Part shown: piece by piece, positions 8,912-19,351 of the stretch | How positions within the stretch are numbered: position 1 is the first letter of the stretch | Layout: the number at the start of each line of letters is the position of its first letter | Assembly: GCF_015558675.1 (NCBI RefSeq) | Contig: NZ_JADMOL010000003.1 | Coordinates: forward strand, 40,579 to 93,199 | Reading direction: 5' to 3' | DNA: 52,621 nucleotides | Source of the DNA: Paenibacillus sp. 1001270B_150601_E10 | GTDB lineage: Bacteria; Bacillota; Bacilli; Paenibacillales; Paenibacillaceae | Translations under genes and position numbers: made by a program | Notes under the pieces: generated by a model | The model's input: the letters and a program-made list of their open reading frames with translations, nothing else | The model's database searches: none | Told to the model about the DNA's origin: nothing

Positions 8912-9587
8912 AGCCGTAATCCCCCCGAATCACATCTCGCACAATCTGTCCTTGCTCAATGGCAATAACGCGTCTACGAATCGTGTTTACGATGTCTTTG
9001 TTGTGGGTCGCCATCAAGATGGTCGTTCCCCGATAGTTGATCTCCTCAAGCAGCTTCATAATTTCCCATGAAGTATCCGGGTCAAGATTCCCCGTAGGCT
9101 CATCCGCTACGATTACCGTTGGATTATTCACGATCGCGCGCGCTATCGCCACACGCTGCTGCTCGCCACCAGAGAGCTGAGACGGCATGCTCATCAGCTT
9201 ATGCTTAAGGCCAACCAGCTCCAGCACCTCAGGCACCCGACGCTTAATAATCTTCTTCGGCGCTTCAATCGCCTCCATGGCGAACGCTACATTTTCAAAT
9301 ACATTCAACTTCGGCAGCAAGCGGAAGTCTTGAAAGATAACCCCGATATTTCTTCTCACGAACGGGATCTTGCGGCGCTTCAGCTTGCCGATATTAAATC
9401 CATTCACAAAAATTTGTCCCTTTGTCGGAACTTCTTCTCTATAAATCATCTTCATAAATGTCGATTTGCCTGCACCCGACGGTCCAACGAGATAGACGAA
9501 ATCGTCCTTCTCAATGCGCACCGAAATGCCGCGAATCGCATGGGAACCATCCTGATAGGTCTTCCACACGTCTTGCATTTCTATCAA
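8901..9587 (-). CDS. ftsE: Cell division ATP-binding protein FtsE
   Basis: ATPase partner of FtsX. The ABC motifs are complete: Walker [10 protein letters not shown], signature [15 protein letters not shown], Walker [13 protein letters not shown] and the H-loop MATHN. I place the start at a TTG (9587), giving [11 protein letters not shown] as in Bacillus FtsE, with AGGAAGTGA well spaced upstream. An alternative GTG lies 9 nt further up (9596). At 228 residues it is the usual length. It is the first gene of a tight ftsE-ftsX-M23 unit. I see no confident promoter in the region upstream. Confidence 0.93.
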   Translation of the reverse strand: MIEMQDVWKTYQDGSHAIRGISVRIEKDDFVYLVGPSGAGKSTFMKMIYREEVPTKGQIFVNGFNIGKLKRRKIPFVRRNIGVIFQDFRLLPKLNVFENVAFAMEAIEAPKKIIKRRVPEVLELVGLKHKLMSMPSQLSGGEQQRVAIARAIVNNPTVIVADEPTGNLDPDTSWEIMKLLEEINYRGTTILMATHNKDIVNTIRRRVIAIEQGQIVRDVIRGDYGYDS

Positions 9588-9596
9588 AGCAATCAC

Positions 9597-10031
9597 TTCC
9601 TAAAGTTAGAAATCAGCTTTTATATATTCGACACAGGGTACCAGATTCCTTTATTCCAACCGTATTTTCTACAGATTTTTTTACAATTTGTAACCTTTTG
9701 TTCGTTATTTCCCGGGAAAATGTCAGCACTTGACGCTCCTAGCCGACCTCTCCTTTTTCGACAGCAACCGCCTTCACGATTAGAAGAAGCAGGTTAGACA
9801 CCGTTCTGGAAAGTTTGAACCGCAAGGCGCATATAGATGAAAGGGATGAGATTGCATGCAGCCTTATAGGAGATTAAGCTGCCCAAAGCATGTCCACTTT
9901 GACATATCAACGCAAACCATCTTCCATCACAATGTAGCATTGCGTCATAAAAATCGTTGAGGCAAAAAATGGGCTTGTCTGCATGTCCGTCTTTTGAAAA
10001 AAGGTTTGAGGAGTGACAGGAGGATATTGTC
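9597..10031. other. Divergent intergenic region ftsE / VanW gene
   Basis: 435 bp between divergent genes. It includes an AT-rich stretch near 9660-9710 that could hold the ftsE promoter and a good GGAGG ribosome site just before 10032. No clear promoter pair, RNA or repeat was recognised. Confidence 0.4.
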
Positions 10032-11459
10032 GTGAAGAAGCTGTATATCGGTCTAGCAGGAGTGTTCCTCTTGCTGTTAATCGCTGCTATCGTAGGGTGG
10101 AGCTCGCTGCAGCGCTACGCCAACTCTACCGCCATTCCCAATGAGGTAGAGCTCTCTTCGTGGTCTATTGGGGGTATGGACATTTCGGCTTTTGAAAAAG
10201 AGCTCACGCAACGCATCAAGGAACTGGAGCAAACTCCTGTAACCTTCACCTTTCCGAAAACGCAAGTAAGCCCCGTTTCTACAACCCTTGATAAGCTTGG
10301 CGTTTATTATCAGGCACAGCCTTTGCTAGAGGCCCTAAAGCAGCTTCAGGCGGGAAGCCTCTGGGATCGAATCGAGGCAAGGCGTTCCTTCAAAAAAGAT
10401 TGGACCCTCAACTTCACATGGGATAATCAGGTGTGGAAGCAGCGCTTCCATGCACAGTGGGAAATTCAAACCTTCGGCAAGCCAGTCGATGCGACAAGAA
10501 CCATTACGAAGGACGATAAAGTGACTTACACTCCAGATCAATCGGTATATCGTCTAGACCGAATACAGATGGAGCAGGTTATTCGTGTGGCCATTCCTTC
10601 CGAATGGCAAGAGGGCGACGCCTTAAATATTGAGGTGCCGCTCGTGAAGCAGGAGGCTGCTGTAACGGTGCAAAGCCTTAAGGATGAGGGCATTGACCGC
10701 AAAATCATCGAGATCTCCACCTACTTAAAGCCTGGCGATGCAGGGCGCATTCATAATGTGGTATCAGCGGCCAAAACGATCAATAATATGGTGCTGAAGC
10801 CAGGCGATATTTTTGATTATGAAAAAGTTATTGCAGAGACGGAGAAAGAGTATGGCTTTCAAGAAGCTCCTGTCATCTTTAACGGCAAGCTCGTTCCTGG
10901 GATCGGCGGCGGCATTTGCCAGGTATCCAGCACCCTTTACAATGCAGCGCTCCGCACCGGCCTTGAAGTCGTAGAGCGTCGCAACCATTCGCTCCCTGTA
11001 GCCTATCTCCCTATCGGGCTCGATGCTACTTTTTCAGAGGGATATATTAACTTCCGCTTTAAAAATACGACAGGCAAAAATCTGCTCATTCGAACCTCAG
11101 CCGAAAACAATCAGCTCATCATCAAGCTGTTCGGCACAATGGAAAAGAACGTAAGCTACAAGATGGAAACAAAGACCGTGCAGATCATCCAGCCAACCGT
11201 CAAATATGTGAAAAACGCCAGCCTGCCAGTCGGCTCACAAGAGACCATTCAAAAGGGGAAACAGGGTTACAAGGTCGAATCCTACCGTATTAAGTTAGTG
11301 GATGGAAAAGAAGTTTCCCGTGAGAAAATGTACGTGGATACCTACAAAGCGCAGCCTACCCTGATCGCCACGAACAGTGGAGGACAGAATCCTAGTTCGG
11401 AGAAGCCGTCTAATCCGGAGCCGATCCTTGAGGACGGCGTAAACGGACCTAATTTCTGA
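10032..11459 (+). CDS. VanW-family protein with G5-like C-terminus
   Basis: A 475-residue envelope protein starting at GTG behind GGAGGATATTGTC. Residues 4-26 form an N-terminal membrane anchor (LYIGLAGVFLLLLIAAIVGW). The middle region (about 60-230) resembles the putative peptidoglycan-binding domains that precede VanW. The VanW domain (about 235-370) has the hallmark GIGGGICQVSSTLYNAALR and HNHSLPVAYLP. A short G5-like beta domain (about 375-450) follows, then a Pro/Ser tail. VanW was named from a vancomycin-resistance cluster, but its biochemical role is unknown and there are no van resistance genes here. It is monocistronic and converges on the arginine operon. Confidence 0.85.
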   Translation: MKKLYIGLAGVFLLLLIAAIVGWSSLQRYANSTAIPNEVELSSWSIGGMDISAFEKELTQRIKELEQTPVTFTFPKTQVSPVSTTLDKLGVYYQAQPLLEALKQLQAGSLWDRIEARRSFKKDWTLNFTWDNQVWKQRFHAQWEIQTFGKPVDATRTITKDDKVTYTPDQSVYRLDRIQMEQVIRVAIPSEWQEGDALNIEVPLVKQEAAVTVQSLKDEGIDRKIIEISTYLKPGDAGRIHNVVSAAKTINNMVLKPGDIFDYEKVIAETEKEYGFQEAPVIFNGKLVPGIGGGICQVSSTLYNAALRTGLEVVERRNHSLPVAYLPIGLDATFSEGYINFRFKNTTGKNLLIRTSAENNQLIIKLFGTMEKNVSYKMETKTVQIIQPTVKYVKNASLPVGSQETIQKGKQGYKVESYRIKLVDGKEVSREKMYVDTYKAQPTLIATNSGGQNPSSEKPSNPEPILEDGVNGPNF

Positions 11460-11910
11460 TTCAAGTTCGGCATCCATGTAAGACATTATACAGGCCTTTC
11501 AAGGTTCAGCACGGTAGACCCCCCTTACACAAGAATCGATTGGAGTTTTATTTTCCTTATGAAAACGAAAGCGGGGCTGCTTCTAACGTCTTAACGACGT
11601 AGGAAGCAGCCCCTTCTGCTGTCGCAGCTCGCACGCGTAAGGCCTCTCTGGACACTCTTAACGCGAGTCTGCGATATGATTCAGCCAACTAACCCATTCA
11701 ATGTATGATCTTGCAAAAGATCCAAACGCCCGTATATCTTTACCCTACTCCGTTTTCCTGCCAACTCGTCGTAACCCCCACTACAACCAGTCATGGGAGC
11801 AAGCCATCCTTGCAAGCAAGTCATGCTTACTCTCTCTGTCGGATCTCCATACAAGTCAAAAAGTCAAGACTGGCTTCAGGTTACGTCAATAGCCTGTATC
11901 TAAGGCTCAC
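11460..11910. other. Convergent intergenic region VanW gene / argH
   Basis: 451 bp between convergent stops. The only structure I recognise is the strong hairpin at 11573-11613. The rest shows no gene-like coding pattern, RNA or repeat. Confidence 0.45.
11573..11613 (-). terminator. Hairpin terminator between convergent genes
   Basis: GGGGCTGCTTC with ACGTC pairs with GACGT and GAAGCAGCCCC around a small loop, a long GC-rich stem. The T-rich flank GCTTTCGTTTTC lies on the minus side, so it best serves the arginine operon, though it may also block the plus-strand VanW transcript. Confidence 0.7.
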
Positions 11911-13332
11911 TTATATCGTAACAAGTGCCGGTTGGTGATTCTCCACCCATTGCTTCGTCACTTGAAGCGAGGCTTCCGCCCGTTGAATGGCTCCTTCTAC
12001 CTGCGGAGCAGCAGTGCCGCCATATACATTGCGGGCATTCACAACCTGCTCTGGCTGGAGCACCTGGTAGATTGATTCGTCAAACAGCGGTGAGAACTGT
12101 TGGAACTCTTCCAGCGTTATATCCAGCAAATAAACACCGCGCTGAATGCAGTACAGCACCGTCTTGCCGATGACCTCGTGCGCTTGGCGGAACGGAAGTC
12201 CTTTGTTCACTAGGAAATCCGCAATGTCCGTCGCATTGGAGAAGTCTTGGCGAACCGCTTGACGCATGCGCTCCTTATTGACCTTCATCGTCGCGATCAT
12301 AGGTGCGAACAAGCGAAGGGCTCCATCCAAGGTCGCTACGGTATCAAGCATCCCTTCTTTGTCCTCTTGCATATCCTTGTTATACGCAAGCGGAAGAGCC
12401 TTCAATACAGTCAACATGCCGACAAGATTGCCATACACGCGCCCTGTCTTCCCTCGAACAAGCTCTGCCACGTCCGGATTCTTCTTCTGCGGCATGATGC
12501 TTGATCCCGTGCAGAATGCATCATCCAGTTCAACGAACTGGAATTCGGTGCTGGACCATAGCACTAACTCCTCGCATAAGCGGGACAAGTGCATCATGAT
12601 CAAGGAAGCGTTGGATAGGAACTCTACGATAAAGTCACGATCACTCACCGCATCCAAGCTGTTTTCATATACTCGCTCAAAGCCGAGCTGTTCCGCAACA
12701 AAGTGGCGATCGATCCGGAATGTCGTTCCCGCTAGCGCCCCTGCACCAAGCGGGAGTGTGTTGATGCGCTTATAGCTGTCTCTCAAGCGCTCGATATCCC
12801 GTTCAAACATAGCCACATAGGCCATGAGATGATGAGCAAAGAGGATCGGCTGTGCCCGTTGCAAATGCGTATAACCCGGAACAATTGTCTCCTTGTTCGC
12901 CTTCGCCTGCTCAATCAGCGCAGCCTGCAGCTTGCCTAGAAGCTCCACAAAGGAGATGACATGCTTCCGCAGGTAAAGATGCATATCGGTCGCTACCTGA
13001 TCATTGCGGCTCCGTCCCGTATGGAGCTTGCCTCCGACTGGACCTACCAGCTCAATCAGCTTTTTCTCAATATTCATATGAATGTCTTCATCAGACACGG
13101 AATACTCCATGCTGCCCTGGCGGATAAGCTCCAGCACCTGCACCAAGCCCTGCTTGATCTTCTCGACATCCTCCAAAGGCAGAATGCCGCATTTGCCAAG
13201 CATCGTTACATGTGCGAGGCTTCCTTGAATATCTTCTTCCGCCAATTCTTTATCAAATGTAATGGAGGCGGTATACTGCTCCACTAGTTCGTCTGTCTGC
13301 TTCGTAAACCGCCCGCCCCATAGCTTGCTCAC
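11911..13332 (-). CDS. argH: Argininosuccinate lyase ArgH
   Basis: Last step of arginine synthesis: splits argininosuccinate into arginine and fumarate, in the cytoplasm as a tetramer. The 473-residue protein begins [20 protein letters not shown] and carries the fumarase-superfamily signature [11 protein letters not shown] (about residues 279-289), with the catalytic serine in the first part. GTG start at 13332 behind GGAGG. Usual length. It is the terminal gene of the argCJBDFGH operon, about 120 nt after argG, and is followed by the hairpin at 11573-11613. Confidence 0.96.
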   Translation of the reverse strand: MSKLWGGRFTKQTDELVEQYTASITFDKELAEEDIQGSLAHVTMLGKCGILPLEDVEKIKQGLVQVLELIRQGSMEYSVSDEDIHMNIEKKLIELVGPVGGKLHTGRSRNDQVATDMHLYLRKHVISFVELLGKLQAALIEQAKANKETIVPGYTHLQRAQPILFAHHLMAYVAMFERDIERLRDSYKRINTLPLGAGALAGTTFRIDRHFVAEQLGFERVYENSLDAVSDRDFIVEFLSNASLIMMHLSRLCEELVLWSSTEFQFVELDDAFCTGSSIMPQKKNPDVAELVRGKTGRVYGNLVGMLTVLKALPLAYNKDMQEDKEGMLDTVATLDGALRLFAPMIATMKVNKERMRQAVRQDFSNATDIADFLVNKGLPFRQAHEVIGKTVLYCIQRGVYLLDITLEEFQQFSPLFDESIYQVLQPEQVVNARNVYGGTAAPQVEGAIQRAEASLQVTKQWVENHQPALVTI

Positions 13333-13451
13333 ACGCGTGCCTCCTCATTGCTTCCCCTCATTCCAACATGATCTGACTTGCTGTACTACATATTGCACAA
13401 GCCAGCTTTCCATTTCTACATGAGGTGCGTCTTTTTCTAGCCAGCCTTTAC

Positions 13452-14723
13452 CTATACGGATGCCGGCTCCTTCTTCGCTTCGATGCCATGCACCTCAGAG
13501 CCGTGAACGCCAGAAGCGACTTTCAAGCGCAGTGCATTCAGATGAATGAAGCCTGTCGCGTCGTTCTGATCGTAAGCTTGAGTAGGATCTGCTTCCATCG
13601 TTGCGATGTCTGGATTGTACAGGCTGACTGGACTTTGTACGCCTGCGCCCATTACATTGCCCTTGTACAGCTTCAGACGAACGGTGCCTGTGACATGCTT
13701 TTGGCTTTCTGCCACAAGAGCTTGCATCGCAAGACGCTCAGGTGCGAACCAGAAGCCATTATAGACGACACTGCTGTATCTAGGAATTAAGGAGTCGCGA
13801 AGATGCATCACTTCACGGTCCATCGTTAAAGATTCCATTTTGCGATGAGCGGTAAATAGAATTGTTCCGCCCGGTGTCTCATACACGCCGCGGCTCTTCA
13901 TGCCGACAAAACGATTCTCAACCATGTCCACACGGCCGATGCCATGCTTGCCGCCAAGCTCGTTCAGCTTCTCCATCACCTGTAGCGGCGTCAACGCTTC
14001 GCCATTAATGGCCATACAATTTCCTTTTTCAAAGGCAAGCTCTACGTATTCCGCTGTATCTGGAGCATCCTCTGGATCGACGCTGAGCACATACATTCCC
14101 TTGTTTTCTGCTGCTGTTGCATCAAACCATGGATCTTCAAGCATGCCGCTCTCAAAGCTGATATGAAGGAGGTTGCGGTCCATCGAATAAGGCTTCGCTG
14201 CAGATGCCAGCACTGGAATTTGGTGCTTCTCAGCATACGCGATCATTTCTGCGCGACCTGGGAATTGATTGCGGAACTCCTCTGAACGCCAAGGCGCGAT
14301 CACTTCGATCTCTGGCGCAAGTGCAGCTGCAGCCAATTCAAAGCGTACTTGGTCATTTCCTTTTCCGGTTGCGCCGTGAGCGATTGCGATTGCCCCTTCT
14401 GCGCGAGCGATCTCAACCATGCGCTTCGCGATCAACGGACGCGCGATGCTGGTACCGAGCAGGTATTGCCCCTCATAAAGAGCTCCCGCTTGGAACATCG
14501 GGTAAATGAAATCTTTCGCAAACTCATCGCGAAGATCGTCGATGTAGACTTTAGACGCGCCAGTTGCAAGTGCCTTTTCCTCTAGGCCGTCGAGTTCGTC
14601 CTTTTGGCCGATATCAGCTGTAAAGGTAATAATTTCCGCATCATAGGTTTCCTTCAGCCATTTTAGAATCACGGAAGTATCCAGGCCGCCTGAGTAGGCG
14701 AGCACGATCTTATTCTTTGCCAT
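13452..14723 (-). CDS. argG: Argininosuccinate synthase ArgG
   Basis: Joins citrulline and aspartate using ATP to make argininosuccinate. 423 residues, slightly longer than common bacterial forms because of a short Lys/Glu-rich tail. The PP-loop ATP site [15 protein letters not shown] opens the protein (residues 9-23). The citrulline and aspartate binding segment includes [13 protein letters not shown] start with AAGGAGAGG upstream. It lies between argF and argH on minus. Confidence 0.96.
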   Translation of the reverse strand: MAKNKIVLAYSGGLDTSVILKWLKETYDAEIITFTADIGQKDELDGLEEKALATGASKVYIDDLRDEFAKDFIYPMFQAGALYEGQYLLGTSIARPLIAKRMVEIARAEGAIAIAHGATGKGNDQVRFELAAAALAPEIEVIAPWRSEEFRNQFPGRAEMIAYAEKHQIPVLASAAKPYSMDRNLLHISFESGMLEDPWFDATAAENKGMYVLSVDPEDAPDTAEYVELAFEKGNCMAINGEALTPLQVMEKLNELGGKHGIGRVDMVENRFVGMKSRGVYETPGGTILFTAHRKMESLTMDREVMHLRDSLIPRYSSVVYNGFWFAPERLAMQALVAESQKHVTGTVRLKLYKGNVMGAGVQSPVSLYNPDIATMEADPTQAYDQNDATGFIHLNALRLKVASGVHGSEVHGIEAKKEPASV

Positions 14724-14857
14724 GTTGATTCCTCTCCTTCATCTCTTGCTTCTTCCATTCCGATTTATCGAATCCATGCCTTGCTAAATCATTCGGTACG
14801 TAAAATTGCATTGTCTTCTAATTTGGCATGAAAGATTATACGATTCAACTGCACCTA

Positions 14858-15805
14858 TTAATTGCACATGGTCAAGGCCATGATCGCTTTTTGTGCGTGA
14901 AGGCGGTTCTCCGCTTGATCAAAAATAATCGAGTTGCTGCCGTCGATTACGCCTGCACTTACTTCCTCCCCACGGTGGGCCGGCAGGCAGTGCATAAAGA
15001 GATAGTCGCCCTTCGCATATTTCGCTAGCGCTTCGTTGACTTGATAGCTGTGGAAGGCCTTCTCGCGTTCCTTCTGCTCCTCTTCAAAGCCCATGCTCGC
15101 CCATACATCGGTATAAATCACATCGGCATCGGCCACCGCTTCCTTCGGATCATGCGTCAGTGTAATGGACGCTCCGTGCTGCTCGGCAAACTCCTTTGAC
15201 TGCTTCGCCACCTCAGGATCCACTTCATAGCCTTCAGGCGTAGCAACCGCCACATGCATCCCAAACTTTGCTCCGCCCATCATCAAGGAGTGAGCCATAT
15301 TGTTGCCGTCCCCGATGTAAGCCACTTTAAGCCCTTCAAGGCGTCCCTTCTTCTCAAGGACTGTCATATAATCCGCCAGCGCCTGGCAAGGGTGATTCAG
15401 ATCCGACAAGCCGTTGATAACCGGCACCGTAGCTGCGCGAGCCAGATCAATAACGGTGCGGTGCGCATACGTACGAATCATTATACCGTCCACATAGCGT
15501 GAGAGAACTTGCGCCGTATCCTCAATGGTCTCGCCGCGGCCAATTTGAATATCGTTTTTGCTTAGGAACAAGGCCTGCCCGCCAAGCTGGTACATGCCAA
15601 CCTCGAACGATACACGCGTACGCGTCGAGGATTTTTCGAAGATCATGCCTAGTGTCTTGCCCTTTAAAGGCTGTTCAGGCGTTCCTGCCTTCTGCTTTTC
15701 TTTCAAATCGCGAGCGACCTTCAGCAAGGTATAGAGCTCTTCTTGGGTATAATCCGCAAGGGCAATAAAGTCGCGTCCTCTAAGGTCAATTTGCGTTAAT
15801 GTCAT
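14858..15805 (-). CDS. argF: Ornithine carbamoyltransferase ArgF
   Basis: Transfers the carbamoyl group from carbamoyl phosphate to ornithine, giving citrulline. The carbamoyl-phosphate loop STRTRVSFE, the HPCQALADYMT motif and the ornithine-side MHCLPAHRGEE are all present. The ATG at 15805 sits behind GGAGGTGCGGGAT; an in-frame GTG three codons earlier overlaps that ribosome site and is unlikely. At 315 residues it is the usual length. No carAB genes for carbamoyl phosphate synthesis are in the window, so that supply must be encoded elsewhere. Confidence 0.96.
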   Translation of the reverse strand: MTLTQIDLRGRDFIALADYTQEELYTLLKVARDLKEKQKAGTPEQPLKGKTLGMIFEKSSTRTRVSFEVGMYQLGGQALFLSKNDIQIGRGETIEDTAQVLSRYVDGIMIRTYAHRTVIDLARAATVPVINGLSDLNHPCQALADYMTVLEKKGRLEGLKVAYIGDGNNMAHSLMMGGAKFGMHVAVATPEGYEVDPEVAKQSKEFAEQHGASITLTHDPKEAVADADVIYTDVWASMGFEEEQKEREKAFHSYQVNEALAKYAKGDYLFMHCLPAHRGEEVSAGVIDGSNSIIFDQAENRLHAQKAIMALTMCN

Positions 15806-15907
15806 ATCCCGCACCTCCGTCTATTCAAAGCAGGACCTGCCTGCTATCCATTCGCTTCGTTCTTCGTACTTGTTAAAGCCAATCAATTGTTCGCCGTTTT
15901 CTACCCC

Positions 15908-17113
15908 TTATACCGTTACCTCAGCAGACTCAAGCACGTGCACAAGGACTTCAATCGCCTCATCGATCTCTTCCTTCGTCACCTTTAGGTTTGGAAGCAA
16001 GCGGATAACGTTCGGTCCAGCCGTTACGAACAGCAATCCCACTGCTTGGGCTGCTGCAAGCATGCCTGCGACCGGTGCATGGCACTCTATGCCGATCAAC
16101 AGCCCCAGTCCGCGAATCTCCTTCACGATGGACATCGCGCCGATCTTCGCATGAAGCTGCTGCACCAGATACTGTCCCATCTCATCTGCACGCTTAGCGA
16201 GCTCTTCCTCTTCATGGGCAAGCAGCGTACCGATGACCGCAGCCATCGCTAGCGGCGTACCGCCGAAGGTGGAACCATGGCTGCCTGGGCCAAAGGCTTC
16301 GCGAAGCTTCGCCTTTGCGAGCATGGCCCCAACAGGGAACCCGCTGCCAAGACCTTTCGCCGAAGTAATAATATCCGGCTCAAGTCCGTAATGCTCATGG
16401 GCAAACCATCGACCCGTACGGCCCATGCCCGTTTGCACCTCATCTACGATGAGCAAAAGGCCATGTTCCTCGCAGCACTGTGCGATAAGTTCGGCAAATG
16501 CTGGATCCAATAGATTCACGCCGCCCTCTGCTTGAATCATCTCAAGCATGATAGCGCCTGTGTTGTGATTAATCGCCTGAAGCAAAGCGTCCTTATCGTT
16601 AAAAGGAGCGTAGCGGAAGCCTTCTGGCAGAGGGGCAAAGCCATCCTTCACTTTATCCTGTCCAGTAGCCGTCAAGGTCGCCAACGTACGTCCATGGAAA
16701 GATTGCTGGAAGGTGATAATCTCCGTCCGTCCTGTTCCAGCAATCACATTCTGATAGCGTCGAGCTAGCTTAATCGCTGCTTCATTCGCTTCTGCACCAC
16801 TGTTGCAGAAGAATACGGCATCAGCGCAGGAATGCTTGACAAGCAGCTTCGCTGCCTCTTCCTGCTGCGGAATATGAAACAAGTTCGATACATGCCACAG
16901 CGTATCCAGCTGTTCTACAAGACGATCTCTAACCTGCTTCGGCGCATGACCGAGGTTCGTCACAGCAAGGCCGCTCATAAAGTCGAGATAGCACTTGCCG
17001 TTGGCGTCCCACAGTCGACTGCCTTCTCCTTTTACAAGCGCGATTGGATATCTTGCGTACGTAGGAAACAACGCACTGTCGGTCCCTTGACCGCTGACAT
17101 TGGAAGCTGTCAT
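15908..17113 (-). CDS. argD: Acetylornithine aminotransferase ArgD
   Basis: PLP-dependent class III aminotransferase that converts N-acetylglutamate semialdehyde to N-acetylornithine. The PLP lysine lies in ITSAKGLGSGFPVGAM. The phosphate-binding region FFCNSGAEANEAAIKLARRY and the aspartate of LLIVDEVQTGMGRTG are intact. I start at the ATG 17113, which follows GGGGGGAT; an in-frame TTG five codons upstream would overlap that site. 401 residues, usual length. Confidence 0.95.
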   Translation of the reverse strand: MTASNVSGQGTDSALFPTYARYPIALVKGEGSRLWDANGKCYLDFMSGLAVTNLGHAPKQVRDRLVEQLDTLWHVSNLFHIPQQEEAAKLLVKHSCADAVFFCNSGAEANEAAIKLARRYQNVIAGTGRTEIITFQQSFHGRTLATLTATGQDKVKDGFAPLPEGFRYAPFNDKDALLQAINHNTGAIMLEMIQAEGGVNLLDPAFAELIAQCCEEHGLLLIVDEVQTGMGRTGRWFAHEHYGLEPDIITSAKGLGSGFPVGAMLAKAKLREAFGPGSHGSTFGGTPLAMAAVIGTLLAHEEEELAKRADEMGQYLVQQLHAKIGAMSIVKEIRGLGLLIGIECHAPVAGMLAAAQAVGLLFVTAGPNVIRLLPNLKVTKEEIDEAIEVLVHVLESAEVTV

Positions 17114-17187
17114 TCTGAATCCCCCCAAACCTTTTCTATGAATCTATCGATATCGTTGATCCAACGAATCACTGATGATCATGATGT

Positions 17188-18009
17188 TTAAACGCCTACC
17201 GTCTCGTTATGGCTAACGACAATCCGCGTGCCAAGCTCTTCACCTGCAACCAGTCGCCTTAGCACATCAGGCTCTGTGCCTTTGGCTATAACTACCTCTG
17301 TCACGCCGCCCTCCAAGCACTTCATGGCTGCGCGCACCTTAGGAATCATCCCTCCGTAGATGTCGCCAGAGACGATCATCTCTTCGATCTCTTGTATCGT
17401 GACAACAGGCAGAAGGGTAAGCTTCCCATCAACAGGCTTCATAATGCCCGCTACGTCTGTAATGACAACCAAGCGATCTGCGCCGAGATGAGCGGCAACG
17501 GCTCCTGCAGCTGTATCTGCGTTGATGTTATAGCGCTGAGCATTATCATCTATGCCTATGGGCGCAATAACTGGAATATAGCCCATCTCCATAACGCCTT
17601 GAATCAAGGCAGCGTCAACCTGCGTTACATCTCCGACAAAGCCAACTTGATCCGCTTCTGCAACTGGCTTGGCTTGAATCAAGCGGCCATCGGTGCCGGA
17701 CAAACCTAGGGCCGAAGCGCCAACACGGTTCAATCGCCTTACAATCTGCTTGTTCATGCTGCCTGCCAGCACCATTTCCACTACATCCAGCACATCTTCA
17801 CTTGTCTTGCGCAGACCGTTGACGAACTCGGTCTCAATGCCAAGCTTGCCTAATGTATCGGATATTGCCGGCCCCCCGCCATGAACGATCACTGGTACCA
17901 AGGCTGCTTGCTGTACATCACGCAATTGCTCATAGAAAGAATCGGGAAGATCGGCTAAGGTGCTTCCCCCACACTTCATCACAAAGCTCTGTTTCAGTTG
18001 GCTCACCAT
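17188..18009 (-). CDS. argB: Acetylglutamate kinase ArgB
   Basis: Phosphorylates N-acetylglutamate. Amino-acid-kinase fold with the ATP-phosphate segment FVMKCGGSTLADLP at the N-terminus, VIVHGGGPAIS for substrate, and NINADTAAGAVAAHLGADRL toward the C-terminal half. 273 residues. There is no long N-terminal helix of the kind found in arginine-inhibited hexameric kinases, which suggests that control is mainly transcriptional (inference). It is flanked by argJ and argD with short gaps. Confidence 0.95.
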   Translation of the reverse strand: MVSQLKQSFVMKCGGSTLADLPDSFYEQLRDVQQAALVPVIVHGGGPAISDTLGKLGIETEFVNGLRKTSEDVLDVVEMVLAGSMNKQIVRRLNRVGASALGLSGTDGRLIQAKPVAEADQVGFVGDVTQVDAALIQGVMEMGYIPVIAPIGIDDNAQRYNINADTAAGAVAAHLGADRLVVITDVAGIMKPVDGKLTLLPVVTIQEIEEMIVSGDIYGGMIPKVRAAMKCLEGGVTEVVIAKGTEPDVLRRLVAGEELGTRIVVSHNETVGV

Positions 18010-18032
18010 CTCTTCTCTCCCATTCTTCAGCT

Positions 18033-19301
18033 TTACGTGCGATAAGCGGCGTTGATACGCACATAGTCATAGGTGAGGTCGCAGCCCCAAGCTACGGCCT
18101 GGCCTTCTCCCATATGAAGATCGATTGTAAACACGATCTTGTCTTGACGCAGATACTCTAGCGCTTCATCTTCATCAAATCCAACCGGCGTCGACTGCTC
18201 CAGCACAATAATAGGGCCTAAATAGATATCCACCTTATCCGTCTCTACGGCTTCACCGGAATATCCTACAGCAGCGATGACGCGTCCCCAGTTCGCATCT
18301 GCACCGAATACAGCAGACTTTACAAGGCTTGAGCCGACGACGGACTTGGCAATCTTGCTCGCAGATTCATTACTGGAAGCTCCAAGCACCTTCACTTCTA
18401 TCAGCTTCGTCGCGCCTTCGCCGTCTCTCGCGATTGCTTGTGCCAATACCTCGCACACATGGTGGAAGCCTGCTTCAAAGGCCTTCCACGCTTCATGCTC
18501 CTCATGAAGCCCTTCATTATTGGCTAAGCCGTTTGCCATGACCAGCAGCATATCGTTGGTGCTGGTATCTCCATCAACAGTAATCATATTGAACGTCTTG
18601 TTGGTCGTTTGCTTCAGCAATTGGTCCAACGAGGGCTGATGTATCGCCGCATCTGTTGTTACAAAGGCAAGCATCGTAGCCATGTTCGGATGGATCATGC
18701 CTGAGCCTTTCGCTGATCCTGCAATCGTTACGGGCACACCCTTTACATCCACGACCACGCAAATTTCCTTTTTCACTAAATCGGTTGTCAGTATCGCCTG
18801 GCTGAACTGCTCCGCTCCATCACGATCAGTCGTCAGCTGCTGAGGCAAAGCGGCAATGCCCTTTTCCACGCAATCCATCTTTAACTGTTCCCCAATTACG
18901 CCCGTGGAAGCTACCGCAACCAAATGCGGCTCAAGTCCAAGCTTCTCCGCAAATGCATCCCTCATCCGATAAGCATTTCCTTCCCCCTGCTTGCCCGTGC
19001 AGGCATTCGCATTGCCGCTGTTCACAATAACCGCTTGCAGCAGCTGAGCTGCGCTTAGGCTGTCTCGGGTTACGCTAAGCGGAGCCGCTTGGAAAGCATT
19101 TGTTGTATATACAGCCGCCGCTGCCGCTGGTACCTCGCTCACGATAGCGCCCATGTCATTCCGATCCGTCTTCTTCAAGCCGCAATGGAGTCCAGATGCT
19201 TGATATCCCTTTGGCGTAGTAACAGAGCCATCAATAATTTGATATAAAGAACCCGCTATAGCGTCTGTCTGCTCTTGTTCCGCCGCTACTTTTATACTCA
19301 T
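18033..19301 (-). CDS. argJ: Glutamate N-acetyltransferase / ornithine acetyltransferase ArgJ
   Basis: Autocleaving N-terminal-nucleophile enzyme that moves the acetyl group from N-acetylornithine back to glutamate, and in bifunctional forms also uses acetyl-CoA. The self-cleavage site HPNMATMLAFVTTD is present; cleavage precedes the Thr of ATML and generates the beta-subunit nucleophile. 422 residues, slightly long at the N-terminus. No separate argA or argE is in the operon, so the cyclic route is expected. Whether it also makes the first acetylglutamate cannot be read from sequence alone. Confidence 0.95.
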   Translation of the reverse strand: MSIKVAAEQEQTDAIAGSLYQIIDGSVTTPKGYQASGLHCGLKKTDRNDMGAIVSEVPAAAAAVYTTNAFQAAPLSVTRDSLSAAQLLQAVIVNSGNANACTGKQGEGNAYRMRDAFAEKLGLEPHLVAVASTGVIGEQLKMDCVEKGIAALPQQLTTDRDGAEQFSQAILTTDLVKKEICVVVDVKGVPVTIAGSAKGSGMIHPNMATMLAFVTTDAAIHQPSLDQLLKQTTNKTFNMITVDGDTSTNDMLLVMANGLANNEGLHEEHEAWKAFEAGFHHVCEVLAQAIARDGEGATKLIEVKVLGASSNESASKIAKSVVGSSLVKSAVFGADANWGRVIAAVGYSGEAVETDKVDIYLGPIIVLEQSTPVGFDEDEALEYLRQDKIVFTIDLHMGEGQAVAWGCDLTYDYVRINAAYRT

Positions 19302-19351
19302 GCATGCTCACGCTTCTTTCTTCTATAAATGTCAGGCTTGCGCCTTATCGA

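Noticed and set aside
10032-11459. Glycopeptide-resistance (van) cluster, with the VanZ-like gene at 21.9 kb
   Set aside because: Only VanW and VanZ family members, 10 kb apart, with no vanHAX, vanRS or vanY. These families are widespread in sensitive Firmicutes.
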